A DNA stretch of 64,000 nt from Caballeronia calidae (GCF_900044055.2 NZ_FCOX02000014.1:62001-126000), one strand, 5' to 3'. Shown: positions 21,004 to 29,999, numbered from the stretch's first letter. The notes: a model not told the origin generated them from the letters alone. Program-made: numbers and translations.

Positions 21004-21537
21004 TTAAAGCAACTCGTACGTGGTCGCGTTTTCGCGCGAAGCGAACTGCACGGCGCCCGCGCCGAGCGCTTCACGCGGCTGCCTGCTCTTTCTCGTCAGA
21101 CCGATGTACGGCATGCCGTGCTCGAGAAACGGACCTTCGGTCTTGCGGAACCCGAATGCTTCATAAAAACCGCGCAGGCTCACCGGCGCGGTCAGGCGCA
21201 CGCCACGGCCAGGCCAGCGTTCGGCGGCCACCGCGAGCACGCGCTCGATCAGCGCGTGCGCCGTGCCGTCGCCGCGGCGCAGCGGGCTCGTCAAGATCTT
21301 GTCGACCACCACTTCGGGATCTTCTGCATCGCCGCCGTGAATGCGCGCATAGGCGAGCACGGGCATCGAACGGCTCATATCTTCTGCTGCGAATACATGC
21401 GTGCCTGTTTCATCGCGGCCATCCGGATCGAGATGGACATGCGACTGTTCGACGACGAACACCGCACTGCGCGCGCGCAATATCAAATAAAGCTCCCGCG
21501 CAGTGAGCTGTTCGAAATCCAGGGTTTTCCAGTTCAT
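21004..21537 (-). CDS. GNAT family N-acetyltransferase, ElaA-like
   Basis: 177 residues. It begins MNWKTLDFEQLTARELYLIL and has LRARSAVFVVEQ, the family pattern of ElaA, then RRGDGTAHALIERVL for acetyl-CoA binding and LRGFYEAFGFRKTEG at the end of the fold. It would acetylate an unknown amine. A GGAG ribosome site lies 8-11 bases before the ATG. The gene stands alone, with 217 bases to the glycosyltransferase start and about 370 to the divergent DUF1839 unit. Confidence 0.85.
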   Translation of the reverse strand: MNWKTLDFEQLTARELYLILRARSAVFVVEQSHVHLDPDGRDETGTHVFAAEDMSRSMPVLAYARIHGGDAEDPEVVVDKILTSPLRRGDGTAHALIERVLAVAAERWPGRGVRLTAPVSLRGFYEAFGFRKTEGPFLEHGMPYIGLTRKSRQPREALGAGAVQFASRENATTYELL

Positions 21538-21671
21538 CGATTATCTCCATGCTTTGCCGGTAATTGCCGGCGTTACGACGATTGAACGTTACTTTCCGAC
21601 CGGCTGAAAATCAGTGCGCCATCGCACCGACCCACGCCGCACCGGCCTTTCAAATAAGTGGGACCACACGC

Positions 21672-21774
21672 AAAAAGGCGTCCCGGGGAAAAAGACGCCT
21701 GCCCGACGATCAGAAACGAACCACGCGACAGCCCTTGCTACGGGCCGCCGCGTGCGCTCGCACGCGTCGATAGC
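21672..21774 (-). ncRNA. Candidate small RNA on the minus strand
   Basis: Between elaA and the DUF1839 unit the minus strand shows an orphan terminator (arms AGGCGTC and GACGCCT at 21676-21700, then T-run 21672-21675) with no minus-strand gene before it. About 80 bases upstream is a weak promoter-like pair, TTGTGA and TATTAC, spaced by 19. Together they would produce an RNA of about 100 bases with GC-rich stems. There is no sequence match to a known sRNA that I recognise. Confidence 0.3.
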
Positions 21775-21810
21775 GCTCGCGTAATACGGCACCTTCATGG
21801 GAAAATCACA

Positions 21811-21915
21811 ATGCATACCGCCATCGAACGCGACAGAGACGCACAACAAGCACATTCGCTCCGACGCGCATGCGGTATCGGATGCCGGCGTTCCCGGCCC
21901 GAGGTCACGGCATGA
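21811..21915 (+). CDS. Possible 34-residue leader peptide coupled to the DUF1839 gene
   Basis: ATG at 21811 opens a 34-codon frame (MHTAIERDRDAQQAHSLRRA at the N-terminus) whose TGA overlaps the ATG of the DUF1839 gene as ATGA at 21912-21915. This arrangement permits translational coupling. GGGAAAA upstream is a poor ribosome site, and the peptide has no family I know. It may be a chance frame. Confidence 0.3.
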   Translation: MHTAIERDRDAQQAHSLRRACGIGCRRSRPEVTA

Positions 21916-22958
21916 GCGCGTTCCACACGAGCGGTGTGACGAATTCCGGCGCGAGTCGTTCCCGCGTCGTGTCACTCGATCCTCTGCGCATGCGTGCGCG
22001 GCGGCATCATGCGCACGCGCTGCATCGCGGCGAGCGCATCTGGCGCGAAGGCGTCGCGCCCATCGATCTGTGGATAGAACTCCTGCACGGCAACGGCCTC
22101 GAACCGCGCGCGGCGCTCGCATGCACCGTTGCGCAGGACTTCGAAGACGATCAGTTCACGCTCGGCAAGCTGCCGCCGGAAGACATCGAAAAGCTTTACG
22201 GCCTGCAGGTGCAGGAGCTTTCGGTATTCGATTCGCTCGAGGAGCGCGCGCTCGTGCAGACGCGCCGCTCGAACACCGTGCTCATCGAAGTCGATGCGTT
22301 CTTTCTGCCCGACATGCGCGCGGGTTCATATCATCGCGAACATGCGAAGACGACCATCGGCATCGATGTGATCGATCCCGACGCGCGGCGTCTCGGCTAC
22401 TTTCATCACACGGGTTACCACCTGCTCGATGGCGACGATTACGACGGTGTACTGCGCGTCGATGCGGCGCATGACGCCGATGCGACGGCGCAGCAGGCGC
22501 TCTTTCCGCACGTCGAATTCGTCAAGCGCGTAAGAGATGCGCTTTCGGGCACGCCGCTCGCCGAAGTTTCGGCGGATCTTTTGTGCGCCCATTTGCTGCG
22601 GCGCCCGCTGCAGAGTCCCATCGCCCGCTGGCGCGCGGCCTTTCCCGAGCATGTCGATACGATGCTTTCGCGCGGCGAATCTTATGCGCGTCTCTATGCG
22701 TTCAACATGATGCAGCAGCTCGGCGCGAACTTCGAACTGCTCGCGCATTATCTCCAATGGATGCGTGAACAAGGGTTCGACATTCCCGTTCAGACGCATG
22801 CGGGCGCGCGCAAGATCGCGAGCGAAACGATGGTCATGCAATGCCGTCTTGCGCGTGCGCTTTCGCATGGACGTCGTGAGATGTGCGATGCATCCTTCGA
22901 CGTGATCGCAGAAGCATACGATCGCGTCATTCCTCCTCTCGCCGATATCATCTGCTGA
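21912..22958 (+). CDS. DUF1839 family protein
   Basis: 348 residues from the ATG at 21912, chosen because GAGGT lies 6 bases upstream. The protein has no signal peptide. It shows WREGVAPIDLWIELLHGNGL, DFEDDQFTLGKLPPEDIEKL, TVLIEVDAFFLPDMRAGSYH, TTIGIDVIDPDARRLGYFHH and a helical C-terminal half. The pattern is that of the uncharacterised DUF1839 family. From memory, relatives can lie beside aminoacyl-carrier-protein ligase genes, but no such ligase or carrier is present here. The FFLPD, Y-H and GYFHHTGYH positions rich in His, Asp and Tyr suggest a catalytic or metal site, which is inference. Confidence 0.7.
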   Translation: MSAFHTSGVTNSGASRSRVVSLDPLRMRARRHHAHALHRGERIWREGVAPIDLWIELLHGNGLEPRAALACTVAQDFEDDQFTLGKLPPEDIEKLYGLQVQELSVFDSLEERALVQTRRSNTVLIEVDAFFLPDMRAGSYHREHAKTTIGIDVIDPDARRLGYFHHTGYHLLDGDDYDGVLRVDAAHDADATAQQALFPHVEFVKRVRDALSGTPLAEVSADLLCAHLLRRPLQSPIARWRAAFPEHVDTMLSRGESYARLYAFNMMQQLGANFELLAHYLQWMREQGFDIPVQTHAGARKIASETMVMQCRLARALSHGRREMCDASFDVIAEAYDRVIPPLADIIC

Positions 22959-23034
22959 CCGATTCGGACGCGTGTCCGAATGGCGCGCCTTTGCGCTTTC
23001 CAGCAAACGCTTGCAGATAAAAAACATATTCGAT

Positions 23035-23055
23035 GCCCTATTTCAAGGGCTTTTT
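23035..23055 (+). terminator. Short terminator after the DUF1839 gene
   Basis: GCCCT and AGGGC form a 5-base stem with a 6-base loop, followed by TTTTT. It is short but has a clean U-tract. Confidence 0.6.
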
Positions 23056-23561
23056 CATTCGCTTACGTTGCCGAGGCATATTCGGTGGTTATGTCCTCGC
23101 GATGTCTTCACCGCGATTCGCTCATCATCATTTCGCGCTCCTTAATCGGTTCCGCATGAAATTGTCCCCGATGAAACATTTCGCGGCGCTTTTCCGGAAG
23201 CCGAATAGCGGTGCTGCATTCATCGGTCCGACAATACGCGCGCAAACGTTTTACGGCCGGACGCCTTCCGGCGGCGGCTCGTCCGATTCGCTGCAAGCCC
23301 CGTGTAGAGGACCTCACGGGCGCTCACGTGCTTCCTACGCGCGAACGGACGTGGTTTCGCCTGCGGATTTTTCAGAACGTGCAATGGGCGCTCCGTATTC
23401 AGCTCATGCAACGCCTCGCGGCCGATTTTTTGCGTTCCTCGCAAAGCCCCGTCCAGCAAGGCTTCGCGCGAAATCAAGTGCGGTCGAATATCACGCGCGT
23501 TCGTTAGCCCACCGAGCGCATGGAACACAGATGAATCATTTTTCATTGTCCCTACGAAAGG

Positions 23562-23589
23562 AGGTCGACTGTCGAAGGGATGTCGACCT
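23562..23589. repeat. Perfect 8-bp inverted repeat
   Basis: AGGTCGAC and GTCGACCT, with 12 bases between them. It is not followed by a T-run, so it is not a terminator; an operator or recombination site is possible. Confidence 0.6.
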
Positions 23590-23781
23590 GTGAGGCTTGT
23601 CGCACGGTGGTCAGAAAAGCCCGAACCTCCAATCGGGGGGATTGCGCTGATGAAACTCATCGGGGCATGCGCGCATTCCTAAGACCACCACCGTTCAAGA
23701 CTGAAACAAAAACGCTGCGCTGCGCTGCATCACGAAAAGTACATCGGCAATGAGGCCTTGCCAGCATTGAGATTGCACGCA

Positions 23782-23798
23782 CTGGCATAGTCCTCGCT
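23782..23798 (+). promoter_or_regulatory. Possible sigma-54 promoter upstream of the Crp/Fnr-like gene
   Basis: CTGGCATAGTCCTCGCT keeps the essential GG (-24) and GC (-12) dinucleotides at the exact spacing of the sigma-54 consensus YTGGCACGrNNNTTGCW, with three mismatches. Transcription would begin near 23809, 137 bases before the ATG. Confidence 0.4.
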
Positions 23799-23945
23799 AT
23801 TAGAGACGCGCAACCCGAAGCGACGCTGACTACTAAATCAAATTCAGGCGCGGGACGGGCTGCTACGGGGCTGGCGTGAAAGCTTGTTCATGCCAGTAAA
23901 TAAAAATTGAAGCGCCACGCGCGAAGTTACGAGAGAGAACGAATC

Positions 23946-24692
23946 ATGCTGACCCTCCAGTCCGACCTGCACGGCAATCACCTGCTCGGCGCACTGCCGG
24001 CGAACGAATGGCAAGCACTCACGCCGCATCTCGAACTCGTACAACTGCGCACTGAACAATTGCTCTGCGATTCCGGTCAACGCATTCACCACGTCTATTT
24101 CCCGACGACGGCCATCATCTCCCTGCTGCACACGATGGAAGACGGCGGCTCGGTCGAAATTGCCGCGGTGGGCCGCGAAGGCATGACGGGCGTGCCCGTC
24201 CTGACCGGCGGCGAAACGATGCCGACGCGCGTGCAGGTGCAGTGCCCGGGCTTCGCGTATCGCATGAGCGCGCAAGCCCTGCGCGAGCAGTTCGGCCGCT
24301 CGGACTTCCTGCGCCGCCTGATGCTGCTCTACATGCAGGCGCTTCTGACGCAGGTCGCGCAGACGGCGGCGTGCAACCGGCATCACTCGCTAAACAAGCA
24401 ACTTTGCCGCTGGCTGCTGATCGAAATCGATCGTACCGCGTCGAACGAGCTGCAGGTCACGCAGCAACTCATCGCCGACATGCTGGGCGTGCGGCGCGAA
24501 GGCGTCACCGAAGCGGCGGGCAAGCTTCACGACGCCGGTCTCATTCATCACAGCCGCGGCTGCATCAAGGTCGTGGATCGCGAGGGCCTCGAAGCACGCG
24601 CATGCGAGTGCTACGGGCTCGTCAAGCGGGAGTTCGACCGACTACTCCCGCGTCTTCGTGCAACCGAGGCGGCATCGGCCTCGAGCGTTTAA
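23946..24692 (+). CDS. Crp/Fnr-family transcriptional regulator
   Basis: 248 residues from the ATG at 23946 (GAGAG ribosome site). The N-terminal cyclic-nucleotide-binding-like domain has LLGALPANEWQALTPHLELV, HHVYFPTTAIISLL and GREGMTGVPVLTGG. The Crp-type winged helix is near residues 170-200 (QQLIADMLGVRREGVTEAAG). FNR-type clustered N-terminal cysteines and the cAMP-binding arginine-serine motif are absent, so the signal is unknown. The downstream sugar transferase gene begins 12 bases after its stop, so the two form an operon; the regulator may control polysaccharide output. Confidence 0.88.
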   Translation: MLTLQSDLHGNHLLGALPANEWQALTPHLELVQLRTEQLLCDSGQRIHHVYFPTTAIISLLHTMEDGGSVEIAAVGREGMTGVPVLTGGETMPTRVQVQCPGFAYRMSAQALREQFGRSDFLRRLMLLYMQALLTQVAQTAACNRHHSLNKQLCRWLLIEIDRTASNELQVTQQLIADMLGVRREGVTEAAGKLHDAGLIHHSRGCIKVVDREGLEARACECYGLVKREFDRLLPRLRATEAASASSV

Positions 24693-24704
24693 TGGTCTGG
24701 ATTA

Positions 24705-26147
24705 ATGCAAGAAAAAAATCACGATTTGTTTGCTTGGCTGGCACGTTGTCTGGATGTAAGTCTCATCATTGCGGGCGGATTGATCGCGCATGACGTACGC
24801 TTCTCGTCGCTGGATGTCAGCGATATCGAAAGGCTGCTGATCGCGTTCAACTCCGCGCTCGCCCTCCTCCTCTTCCCCGCATTCGGCGTGTATGAAACCT
24901 GGCGCGGCAAGCCGTTCGCCATGATGCTCGCGCGCGTCACGCTCGCGTGGATGGCGGTGGTCGCGGCAGGCCTTCTGCTCGCGTTCACGCTGCATCGGAT
25001 GGATGCGGTGTCGCGCCTCTGGTTCGCGTATTCGACGATCATCTCCGGCGCGCTCGTCATCGCGGCGAAACTCGTGGTGTATTCGGCATTGCGCCTGATG
25101 CGCGGGCGCGGCCTGAACCAGCGCACCGTGGCGATCGTCGGCGCGCAAGGCTTTTCGCGCACCCTGCTCGCGCATCTGAGCAGCACGCCGGAGCAAGGTT
25201 TCACGCCCGTGTGCGTTCTCGATACGACCGGCGACGAAGAACTGCACGCGGCCGGCGTCGACGCCGGCGACGTCCCGACGACCGCAATCGGCGTGCGAGG
25301 CAATCGTTTGCCTGTGCTGAACGACTTCGACGAGCTCGTCGACAAGGTGCGCGACGAGGAGATCAACGAAGTGTGGCTCGCGCTGCCGCTGTCGCAGGAG
25401 CACACGATTTACCGCTTCGTGCATGCGCTGCGCCACGATTTCGTGAATCTGCGGCTGATTCCGGATACGCGCAGCATCTCGCTCTTCAATCATTCGATGA
25501 CCGATGTCGCCGGCCTCGCCACCATCAACCTGACGACATCGCCCGTCAGCACCTTGCAGATGTGGCCGAAGATGATCTTCGACCGTCTGTTCGCGGCGAC
25601 GGCGCTGCTCGCGCTCTCCCCGCTCCTGATTGCGATCGCGATCGCGGTGAAGGGGACGTCGAAGGGCCCGGTGTTCTTTACGCAGCACCGCAAGGGCGCG
25701 GACGGGCGGCCGTTCCGCATCTACAAGTTCCGCTCGATGGCGGTGCACCAGGAAAACACGGGCAGCGTCACGCAGGCGACGCGCAACGATCCGCGCGTGA
25801 CGAAGGTCGGCGCGTTTCTGCGGCGCACGAGCCTCGACGAGCTGCCGCAGTTTCTGAATGTGCTGTTCGGGCACATGTCGGTGGTGGGTCCCCGTCCGCA
25901 TGCACTGGAGCACGACGATCTCTACAAGGATCTCGTCTACGGCTACATGTTCCGCTACCGCATCAAGCCGGGCATCACGGGTTGGGCGCAGGTGAACGGC
26001 TATCGCGGTGCGACGGAGAAAGTCGAGAAGATGCAGAGCCGCGTGAAGTTCGACCTTTTCTACATCGACAACTGGTCGTTCTGGTTCGACATCAAGATCG
26101 TCGCGATGACGATGTTCAAGGGATTCATCGGACGCAACGCGTATTGA
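24705..26147 (+). CDS. Undecaprenyl-phosphate sugar phosphotransferase (WcaJ-type)
   Basis: 480 residues. About four transmembrane helices fill the first 130 residues, then a nucleotide-binding-like domain with [19 protein letters not shown], a fifth hydrophobic helix near residue 300, and the C-terminal bacterial sugar transferase domain with [49 protein letters not shown] and [15 protein letters not shown]. The enzyme loads a hexose-1-phosphate (glucose or galactose in characterised members) on undecaprenyl phosphate to start exopolysaccharide units. No other assembly genes are adjacent, so it would prime a polysaccharide encoded elsewhere. Confidence 0.92.
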   Translation: MQEKNHDLFAWLARCLDVSLIIAGGLIAHDVRFSSLDVSDIERLLIAFNSALALLLFPAFGVYETWRGKPFAMMLARVTLAWMAVVAAGLLLAFTLHRMDAVSRLWFAYSTIISGALVIAAKLVVYSALRLMRGRGLNQRTVAIVGAQGFSRTLLAHLSSTPEQGFTPVCVLDTTGDEELHAAGVDAGDVPTTAIGVRGNRLPVLNDFDELVDKVRDEEINEVWLALPLSQEHTIYRFVHALRHDFVNLRLIPDTRSISLFNHSMTDVAGLATINLTTSPVSTLQMWPKMIFDRLFAATALLALSPLLIAIAIAVKGTSKGPVFFTQHRKGADGRPFRIYKFRSMAVHQENTGSVTQATRNDPRVTKVGAFLRRTSLDELPQFLNVLFGHMSVVGPRPHALEHDDLYKDLVYGYMFRYRIKPGITGWAQVNGYRGATEKVEKMQSRVKFDLFYIDNWSFWFDIKIVAMTMFKGFIGRNAY

Positions 26148-26162
26148 TCCTGTCCTGGACGT

Positions 26163-26195
26163 AAAAAAGCCCGGCGATGCGAGTCGCCGGGCTTA
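26163..26195. terminator. Bidirectional terminator between the sugar transferase gene and rpiA
   Basis: AAGCCCGGCGA pairs with TCGCCGGGCTT around TGCGAG. The A-run before it gives a U-tract for the minus-strand rpiA, while the plus side is followed by TT only. Confidence 0.8.
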
Positions 26196-26221
26196 TTGCT
26201 TTGCCTTGCCGCGTGTCCGAC

Positions 26222-26911
26222 TTACTTGTAGTCGATCCGCTCGACGCCCGTTTCGGTGCCGAGCAGACAGATATTCGCGCCGCGCGCCGCGAACAGCCCG
26301 ACGGTCACGACGCCCGGCCACGCGTTGATCTGCGCTTCGAGCGCGCGCGGATCGGTGATCGACAGCGCCTTCACGTCGATGATTTCGTTGCCGTTATCGG
26401 TGATGTAGGGCGAGCCGTCCTTCGTCACGCGCAGCACAGGCACGCCGCCGAGCGCGGCGAGCTTGCGGCCGATCGCGGTGCGCGCCATCGGCACGACTTC
26501 GACGGGCAGCGGGAACGCGCCCATCACCGGCACGCGCTTGCTCGCATCGGCGATGCACACGAACACGTCCGCCACCGACGCGACGATTTTCTCGCGCGTG
26601 AGCGCGCCGCCGCCGCCCTTGATCATCGCGCCGCTGGCGTCGATTTCGTCGGCGCCGTCGACATAGATGGAGAGCGACTCGATGTCGTTCAGGTCGAACA
26701 CCTTGAAGCCGTGCGATTCGAGGCGCGCGGTGGTCGCGACCGAGCTGGACACCGCGCCGCGATAACGCGCCTTCGATTTCGCGATGGCGTCGATGAAGCA
26801 ATTGGCCGTCGATCCGGTGCCGACGCCGATGATCGCGCCCTCCGGCACGTTCGCGTTCACGTAGTCGGCGGCGGCCTGGCCGACCAGTTGCTTGAGTTCG
26901 TCTTGAGTCAT
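26222..26911 (-). CDS. rpiA: Ribose-5-phosphate isomerase A
   Basis: 229 residues starting [14 protein letters not shown]. Family blocks are [15 protein letters not shown] (phosphate binding), [34 protein letters not shown] (catalytic Asp and Lys region) and the REKIVA loop. It interconverts ribose-5-phosphate and ribulose-5-phosphate in the pentose phosphate pathway. Upstream in-frame codons extend the frame but lack family similarity. It is followed by a terminator shared with the converging sugar transferase gene. Confidence 0.96.
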   Translation of the reverse strand: MTQDELKQLVGQAAADYVNANVPEGAIIGVGTGSTANCFIDAIAKSKARYRGAVSSSVATTARLESHGFKVFDLNDIESLSIYVDGADEIDASGAMIKGGGGALTREKIVASVADVFVCIADASKRVPVMGAFPLPVEVVPMARTAIGRKLAALGGVPVLRVTKDGSPYITDNGNEIIDVKALSITDPRALEAQINAWPGVVTVGLFAARGANICLLGTETGVERIDYK

Positions 26912-26976
26912 GGGAGCGGTGCTGCTTATCGGAGAAAACTGAGATTTTATCGGAGCGCGGGAGACGTCCGTGCGGA

Positions 26977-27372
26977 TCATGCAATCGCGCGCAGGAAACC
27001 GAGCGGATCGTGCGTGCGCGCGACCGACGCGATGAACGCGAACACGAGGATCGCCAGCACGCCATAGACGGCGCGCGCGCCCTTCGTGCGGCCGCGCTTC
27101 AACGCGAGCGTGCCGAGCACGATATAGACGACGAGGCACGCGATTTTCGCGCCGAGCCACGCGGCGTTCGCGGAAAAGCCGATGATCGCGACCAGCGCGA
27201 TGGCGCTCGCGAGCAGCAGCGTGTCGATGATGTGAGGCAGGATTTTCGTCGCGCGCGCGGCGAGCAGGCGCGAATCCGTCAGCATCCAGATCCAGCGCAG
27301 CACGAATCCGGCGATGGAAAGGCCGGCGCACGTCATGTGGATCGCGCGCAGCGGCAGGAAGTAGTCGCCCAT
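26977..27372 (-). CDS. SirB2-like integral membrane protein
   Basis: 131 residues with four hydrophobic helices (roughly 10-30, 44-65, 72-92 and 100-120). The family pattern is [33 protein letters not shown], and [20 protein letters not shown]. SirB2-like proteins are inner-membrane proteins of unknown function. It lies between an amidase gene and rpiA on the same strand; the gap to the amidase stop is 13 bases, so these two are probably co-transcribed. Confidence 0.85.
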   Translation of the reverse strand: MGDYFLPLRAIHMTCAGLSIAGFVLRWIWMLTDSRLLAARATKILPHIIDTLLLASAIALVAIIGFSANAAWLGAKIACLVVYIVLGTLALKRGRTKGARAVYGVLAILVFAFIASVARTHDPLGFLRAIA

Positions 27373-27385
27373 CGTGGGTTCCCTT

Positions 27386-28216
27386 TTAGTTGGCGAAGTA
27401 CTTGTCGAGCAAGGCCTGGGCGATGGCGTCGCTTTCCGCGTCGGCGTTGCCGGCGTAGTCCGACGGGCGGAAGTGCATCTGGAATGCGCTGAAGACGCGG
27501 CGCGTTTTGTCGTCGAGCACGCCGTCGGTGGCGACGTCGTAGCCGTAGCGCTTCAGCTTGTCCTGCAACGCGCGCACGTCGGACGGCGCTTTCGGATCGC
27601 GGCCCGCGAGATGCGCGGCGACGGTGGCGTCGTCGGGCCACGCGCCCACGCCGGCATCGTACAGCGCGCGCCACGGAAACAGCGGGCCCGGGTCGATCTT
27701 GCGCTGCGGCGCGATGTCGCTATGGCCGACGACGCGCGTCGGCGGAATGCGCTGGCGCGCGACGATATCGCGCGAAAGTTTGATGAGGGCGTCGATCTGA
27801 GCGGGCGGATAGGGTTGCCATTCGCGAACGCCGCCATTTTCGCCGACGGGACCGAGGTTCACGTTCTCGATGCCGATCGAGGACGCGTTGAGCTCCGTCG
27901 CGCCTTGCCAGGAACTGATGCCCGCGTGCCAGGCGCGCTTGTCTTCGGGCACGAGCTGGTAGACGACCGGTTCGCCACGCTCGATGCGCGGGGCGTCGGG
28001 GACGACGTAGTGCACGCTGACCTCGTCGCCGGTCAGGACTTCGATCGAACGGGCTTCGTCGATTTCGGTGTAGTGCATCACGAGGAAGCGGATGCGGGAG
28101 TCGGCGTTTTTGGCGTGGTGCTGCGTGTCGGCGATGTAGGTGCCGCGGTTGAGTTGGGTGGTGGTGCAGGCGGTGAGCGTGAGCAGCAGCGAGGCTAAGA
28201 GGAGCGTTTTCTCCAT
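27386..28216 (-). CDS. AmiD-like N-acetylmuramoyl-L-alanine amidase, lipoprotein
   Basis: 276 residues. The start at 28216 gives a lipoprotein signal (LLLASLLLTLTACTTT, lipobox LTAC). The amidase_2 domain has RFLVMHYTEIDEARS (zinc His), HAGISSWQGATELNASSIGI, and VVGHSDIAPQRKIDPGPLFP (zinc His and catalytic pair). A C-terminal peptidoglycan-binding domain is seen in VRALQDKLKRYGYDVATDG. It should cleave the muramoyl-Ala bond at the outer membrane during wall recycling. A longer frame to 28339 puts extra residues before the lipobox and was rejected. Confidence 0.9.
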   Translation of the reverse strand: MEKTLLLASLLLTLTACTTTQLNRGTYIADTQHHAKNADSRIRFLVMHYTEIDEARSIEVLTGDEVSVHYVVPDAPRIERGEPVVYQLVPEDKRAWHAGISSWQGATELNASSIGIENVNLGPVGENGGVREWQPYPPAQIDALIKLSRDIVARQRIPPTRVVGHSDIAPQRKIDPGPLFPWRALYDAGVGAWPDDATVAAHLAGRDPKAPSDVRALQDKLKRYGYDVATDGVLDDKTRRVFSAFQMHFRPSDYAGNADAESDAIAQALLDKYFAN

Positions 28217-28259
28217 AGCGGTCAGCAATATTCGCGTGTGTTGCATTCGACTCTTGCTC

Positions 28260-29216
28260 TCATTGACCGCTTTCTGCATCCCAACGGGACAACACCCATC
28301 TTTTATGCTCAAGCAGCACGTCATGGCCCGGGCGCTCATTGATCTTGCTCGGCAGGCGAATCTTTTGCCCCTTCAAGTCCCCATACGCTGTGCCATAGAG
28401 CTTCGGCGATACAAGCAGTTCGAAGTTACTCGGTTCGATAGCGATCAGTGCGCGATCGTAGAGCGTATGCAGGTCTGCACGAAGTAACAAGCCGTTTGAG
28501 ACCAGATTGGTCTTCACTCCGAAATAGCGGTGAATGTGCGCCGCCTCTAGAACCGGCACGACGTTACAGTCAGAAATCGCGCAACGGTGATCGTAAGCTG
28601 CCAGAATTGAATCTCGAAAGGCGCCCTGTCCTTCGCGTAACACGATCGACGCTTCAATCCATCGACGTTCATCTTCGAAAGTCGCACGCGTGAACTGCGC
28701 TGCGGACTCGACGGCGGTTTCCAGTTGCTCAAGTGGAGAAACTGCGGTTGCTGCCAAGTCATCCCGAACTTCGTTCAGAACGAAATACCCTTCGCGCCAT
28801 TCAGTCACAAACGCCAAACCGAGAACCTTATAACGAGGATTCGGCTTGCCTTTAGTTTGGCGCAAGACGCCGACTGGAACACCGTCTTCCATGCAGGCCA
28901 CCAGAGCGCGATTTGTGAACTGACTATCGCGCTTGCTTGGATCGAGTTGCTCTTGGAAATACCGATAGACCCAAGCCCCGTCAGCGTTCACTTCTGGTTC
29001 GTGATCCGCGTATGTTCCGTTGAGCGACTGGCGCACACTGACCGCATAAGCAATGCCAGCGGGCTTATGAATTCCTTTGGCTTTATTGACGATGAACGTT
29101 CCATCATCCAATGGTTTCGGCCACGAAACTTCCCTGTCCTTATTTTCATGAAACCACTGGAGTGCCGCGCGATGGGCTGGCGCCAATCTTTCGTATATCT
29201 CTTGTAGCGATGTCAT
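28260..29216 (-). CDS. SRA-like/HNH endonuclease, probable modification-dependent restriction enzyme
   Basis: 318 residues. The N-terminal part (about 45-150) has GIHKPAGIAYAVSVRQSLNG, DGAWVYRYF, TNRALVACMEDGVPVGVL and YKVLGLAFV, a pattern I associate with the SRA-like modified-base reader of ScoMcrA/TagI-type enzymes. The C-terminal HNH domain has YDHRCAISDC (Cys212, Cys217), AAHIHRY (His227, His229), Asn241 and His250. It would cut DNA carrying modified cytosine. Its base composition is near 47-50% GC in places, well below the neighbours. No methylase or other restriction genes are beside it. The reader assignment is inference; the HNH part is firm. Confidence 0.78.
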   Translation of the reverse strand: MTSLQEIYERLAPAHRAALQWFHENKDREVSWPKPLDDGTFIVNKAKGIHKPAGIAYAVSVRQSLNGTYADHEPEVNADGAWVYRYFQEQLDPSKRDSQFTNRALVACMEDGVPVGVLRQTKGKPNPRYKVLGLAFVTEWREGYFVLNEVRDDLAATAVSPLEQLETAVESAAQFTRATFEDERRWIEASIVLREGQGAFRDSILAAYDHRCAISDCNVVPVLEAAHIHRYFGVKTNLVSNGLLLRADLHTLYDRALIAIEPSNFELLVSPKLYGTAYGDLKGQKIRLPSKINERPGHDVLLEHKRWVLSRWDAESGQ

Positions 29217-29255
29217 GAACGAAATGCGCGAAGTGTGTTCCGTAGCCTGAACCTC

Positions 29256-29999
29256 TTACTTCTTCACCGCCCTCTGCCGCACCGCCTCAAACAAACATAC
29301 CCCCGACGCCACCGACACATTCAAACTCTCGACAGCCCCCGCCATCGGAATATTCATGATCTCGTCGCACGTCTCGCGCGTCAGCCGGCGCATTCCCTCG
29401 CCTTCCGCCCCCACGACGATCGCCACCGGGCCATCGAGCTTGGTCTCGTAAAGCGAAGCCGTCGCCTCGCCCGCCGTCCCGATCACCCAGACCCCCGCGT
29501 CCTTCAACTCGCGCAGCGCGCGCGCCAGATTCGTCACGGTGATGTACGGCACGCTCTCCGCCGCGCCGCTCGCCACCTTCGCCGCGGTCGCATTCAGCCC
29601 CGCCGACCGGTCGCGCGGCGCGATCACCGCATGCGCGCCCGCCGCATCCGCGACACGCAGACACGCGCCCAGGTTATGCGGATCGGTGACGCCATCGAGC
29701 ACCAGCAAGAGAGGCGTGCCCGAAATGCCGTCGAGCAGCTCGGCCAGATTCTGCGCAAGCGGCAGATCATGCGCGCGTGCGACCACGCCCTGATGCTGGA
29801 TATTGCCCGCAAGGCCCCACAGGCGCGACTCGTCCGCCGCGATCAGCCGCACGCCCGCTTCCTTCGCGGTACGCAGAAAGTCCTGCATGCGCCGATCCTT
29901 GCGCGTGGGGTCGTACAGCACCTCCTCGATCGACGATGCATCCGCGCGCAAACGCGCGGTCACTGCGTGAAATCCGTATAGAACCTTGAGACGTGACAT
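29256..29999 (-). CDS. rlmB: 23S rRNA (guanosine-2'-O-)-methyltransferase RlmB
   Basis: 247 residues from the ATG at 29999 ([13 protein letters not shown]). The N-terminal substrate-binding domain contains [17 protein letters not shown]. The SpoU/TrmH knot domain has [50 protein letters not shown] and [17 protein letters not shown]. It methylates G2251 of 23S rRNA in E. coli. It lies 103 bases downstream of rnr, the conserved rnr-rlmB pair. A 25-codon upstream extension was rejected. Confidence 0.95.
   Translation of the reverse strand: MSRLKVLYGFHAVTARLRADASSIEEVLYDPTRKDRRMQDFLRTAKEAGVRLIAADESRLWGLAGNIQHQGVVARAHDLPLAQNLAELLDGISGTPLLLVLDGVTDPHNLGACLRVADAAGAHAVIAPRDRSAGLNATAAKVASGAAESVPYITVTNLARALRELKDAGVWVIGTAGEATASLYETKLDGPVAIVVGAEGEGMRRLTRETCDEIMNIPMAGAVESLNVSVASGVCLFEAVRQRAVKK

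Larger units (their letters stand above)
22959..23945. other. Long intergenic region (987 bases), no convincing gene
   Basis: The longest gap in the window. It begins with a terminator (23035-23055) for the DUF1839 gene and ends with the leader of the Crp/Fnr-like gene, which includes a sigma-54-like site. Between them the base composition is lower in GC, and open frames of 60-186 codons exist in several phases without protein-like character. A perfect inverted repeat lies at 23562-23589. The stretch could be a decayed gene or regulatory DNA. Confidence 0.5.

Noticed and set aside
23220..23660. A 146-codon minus-strand frame and overlapping plus-strand frames in the 23 kb gap
   Set aside because: No domain, no convincing ribosome site, mixed codon use, and the frame overlaps the inverted repeat. 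Kept as unexplained spacer rather than a gene.
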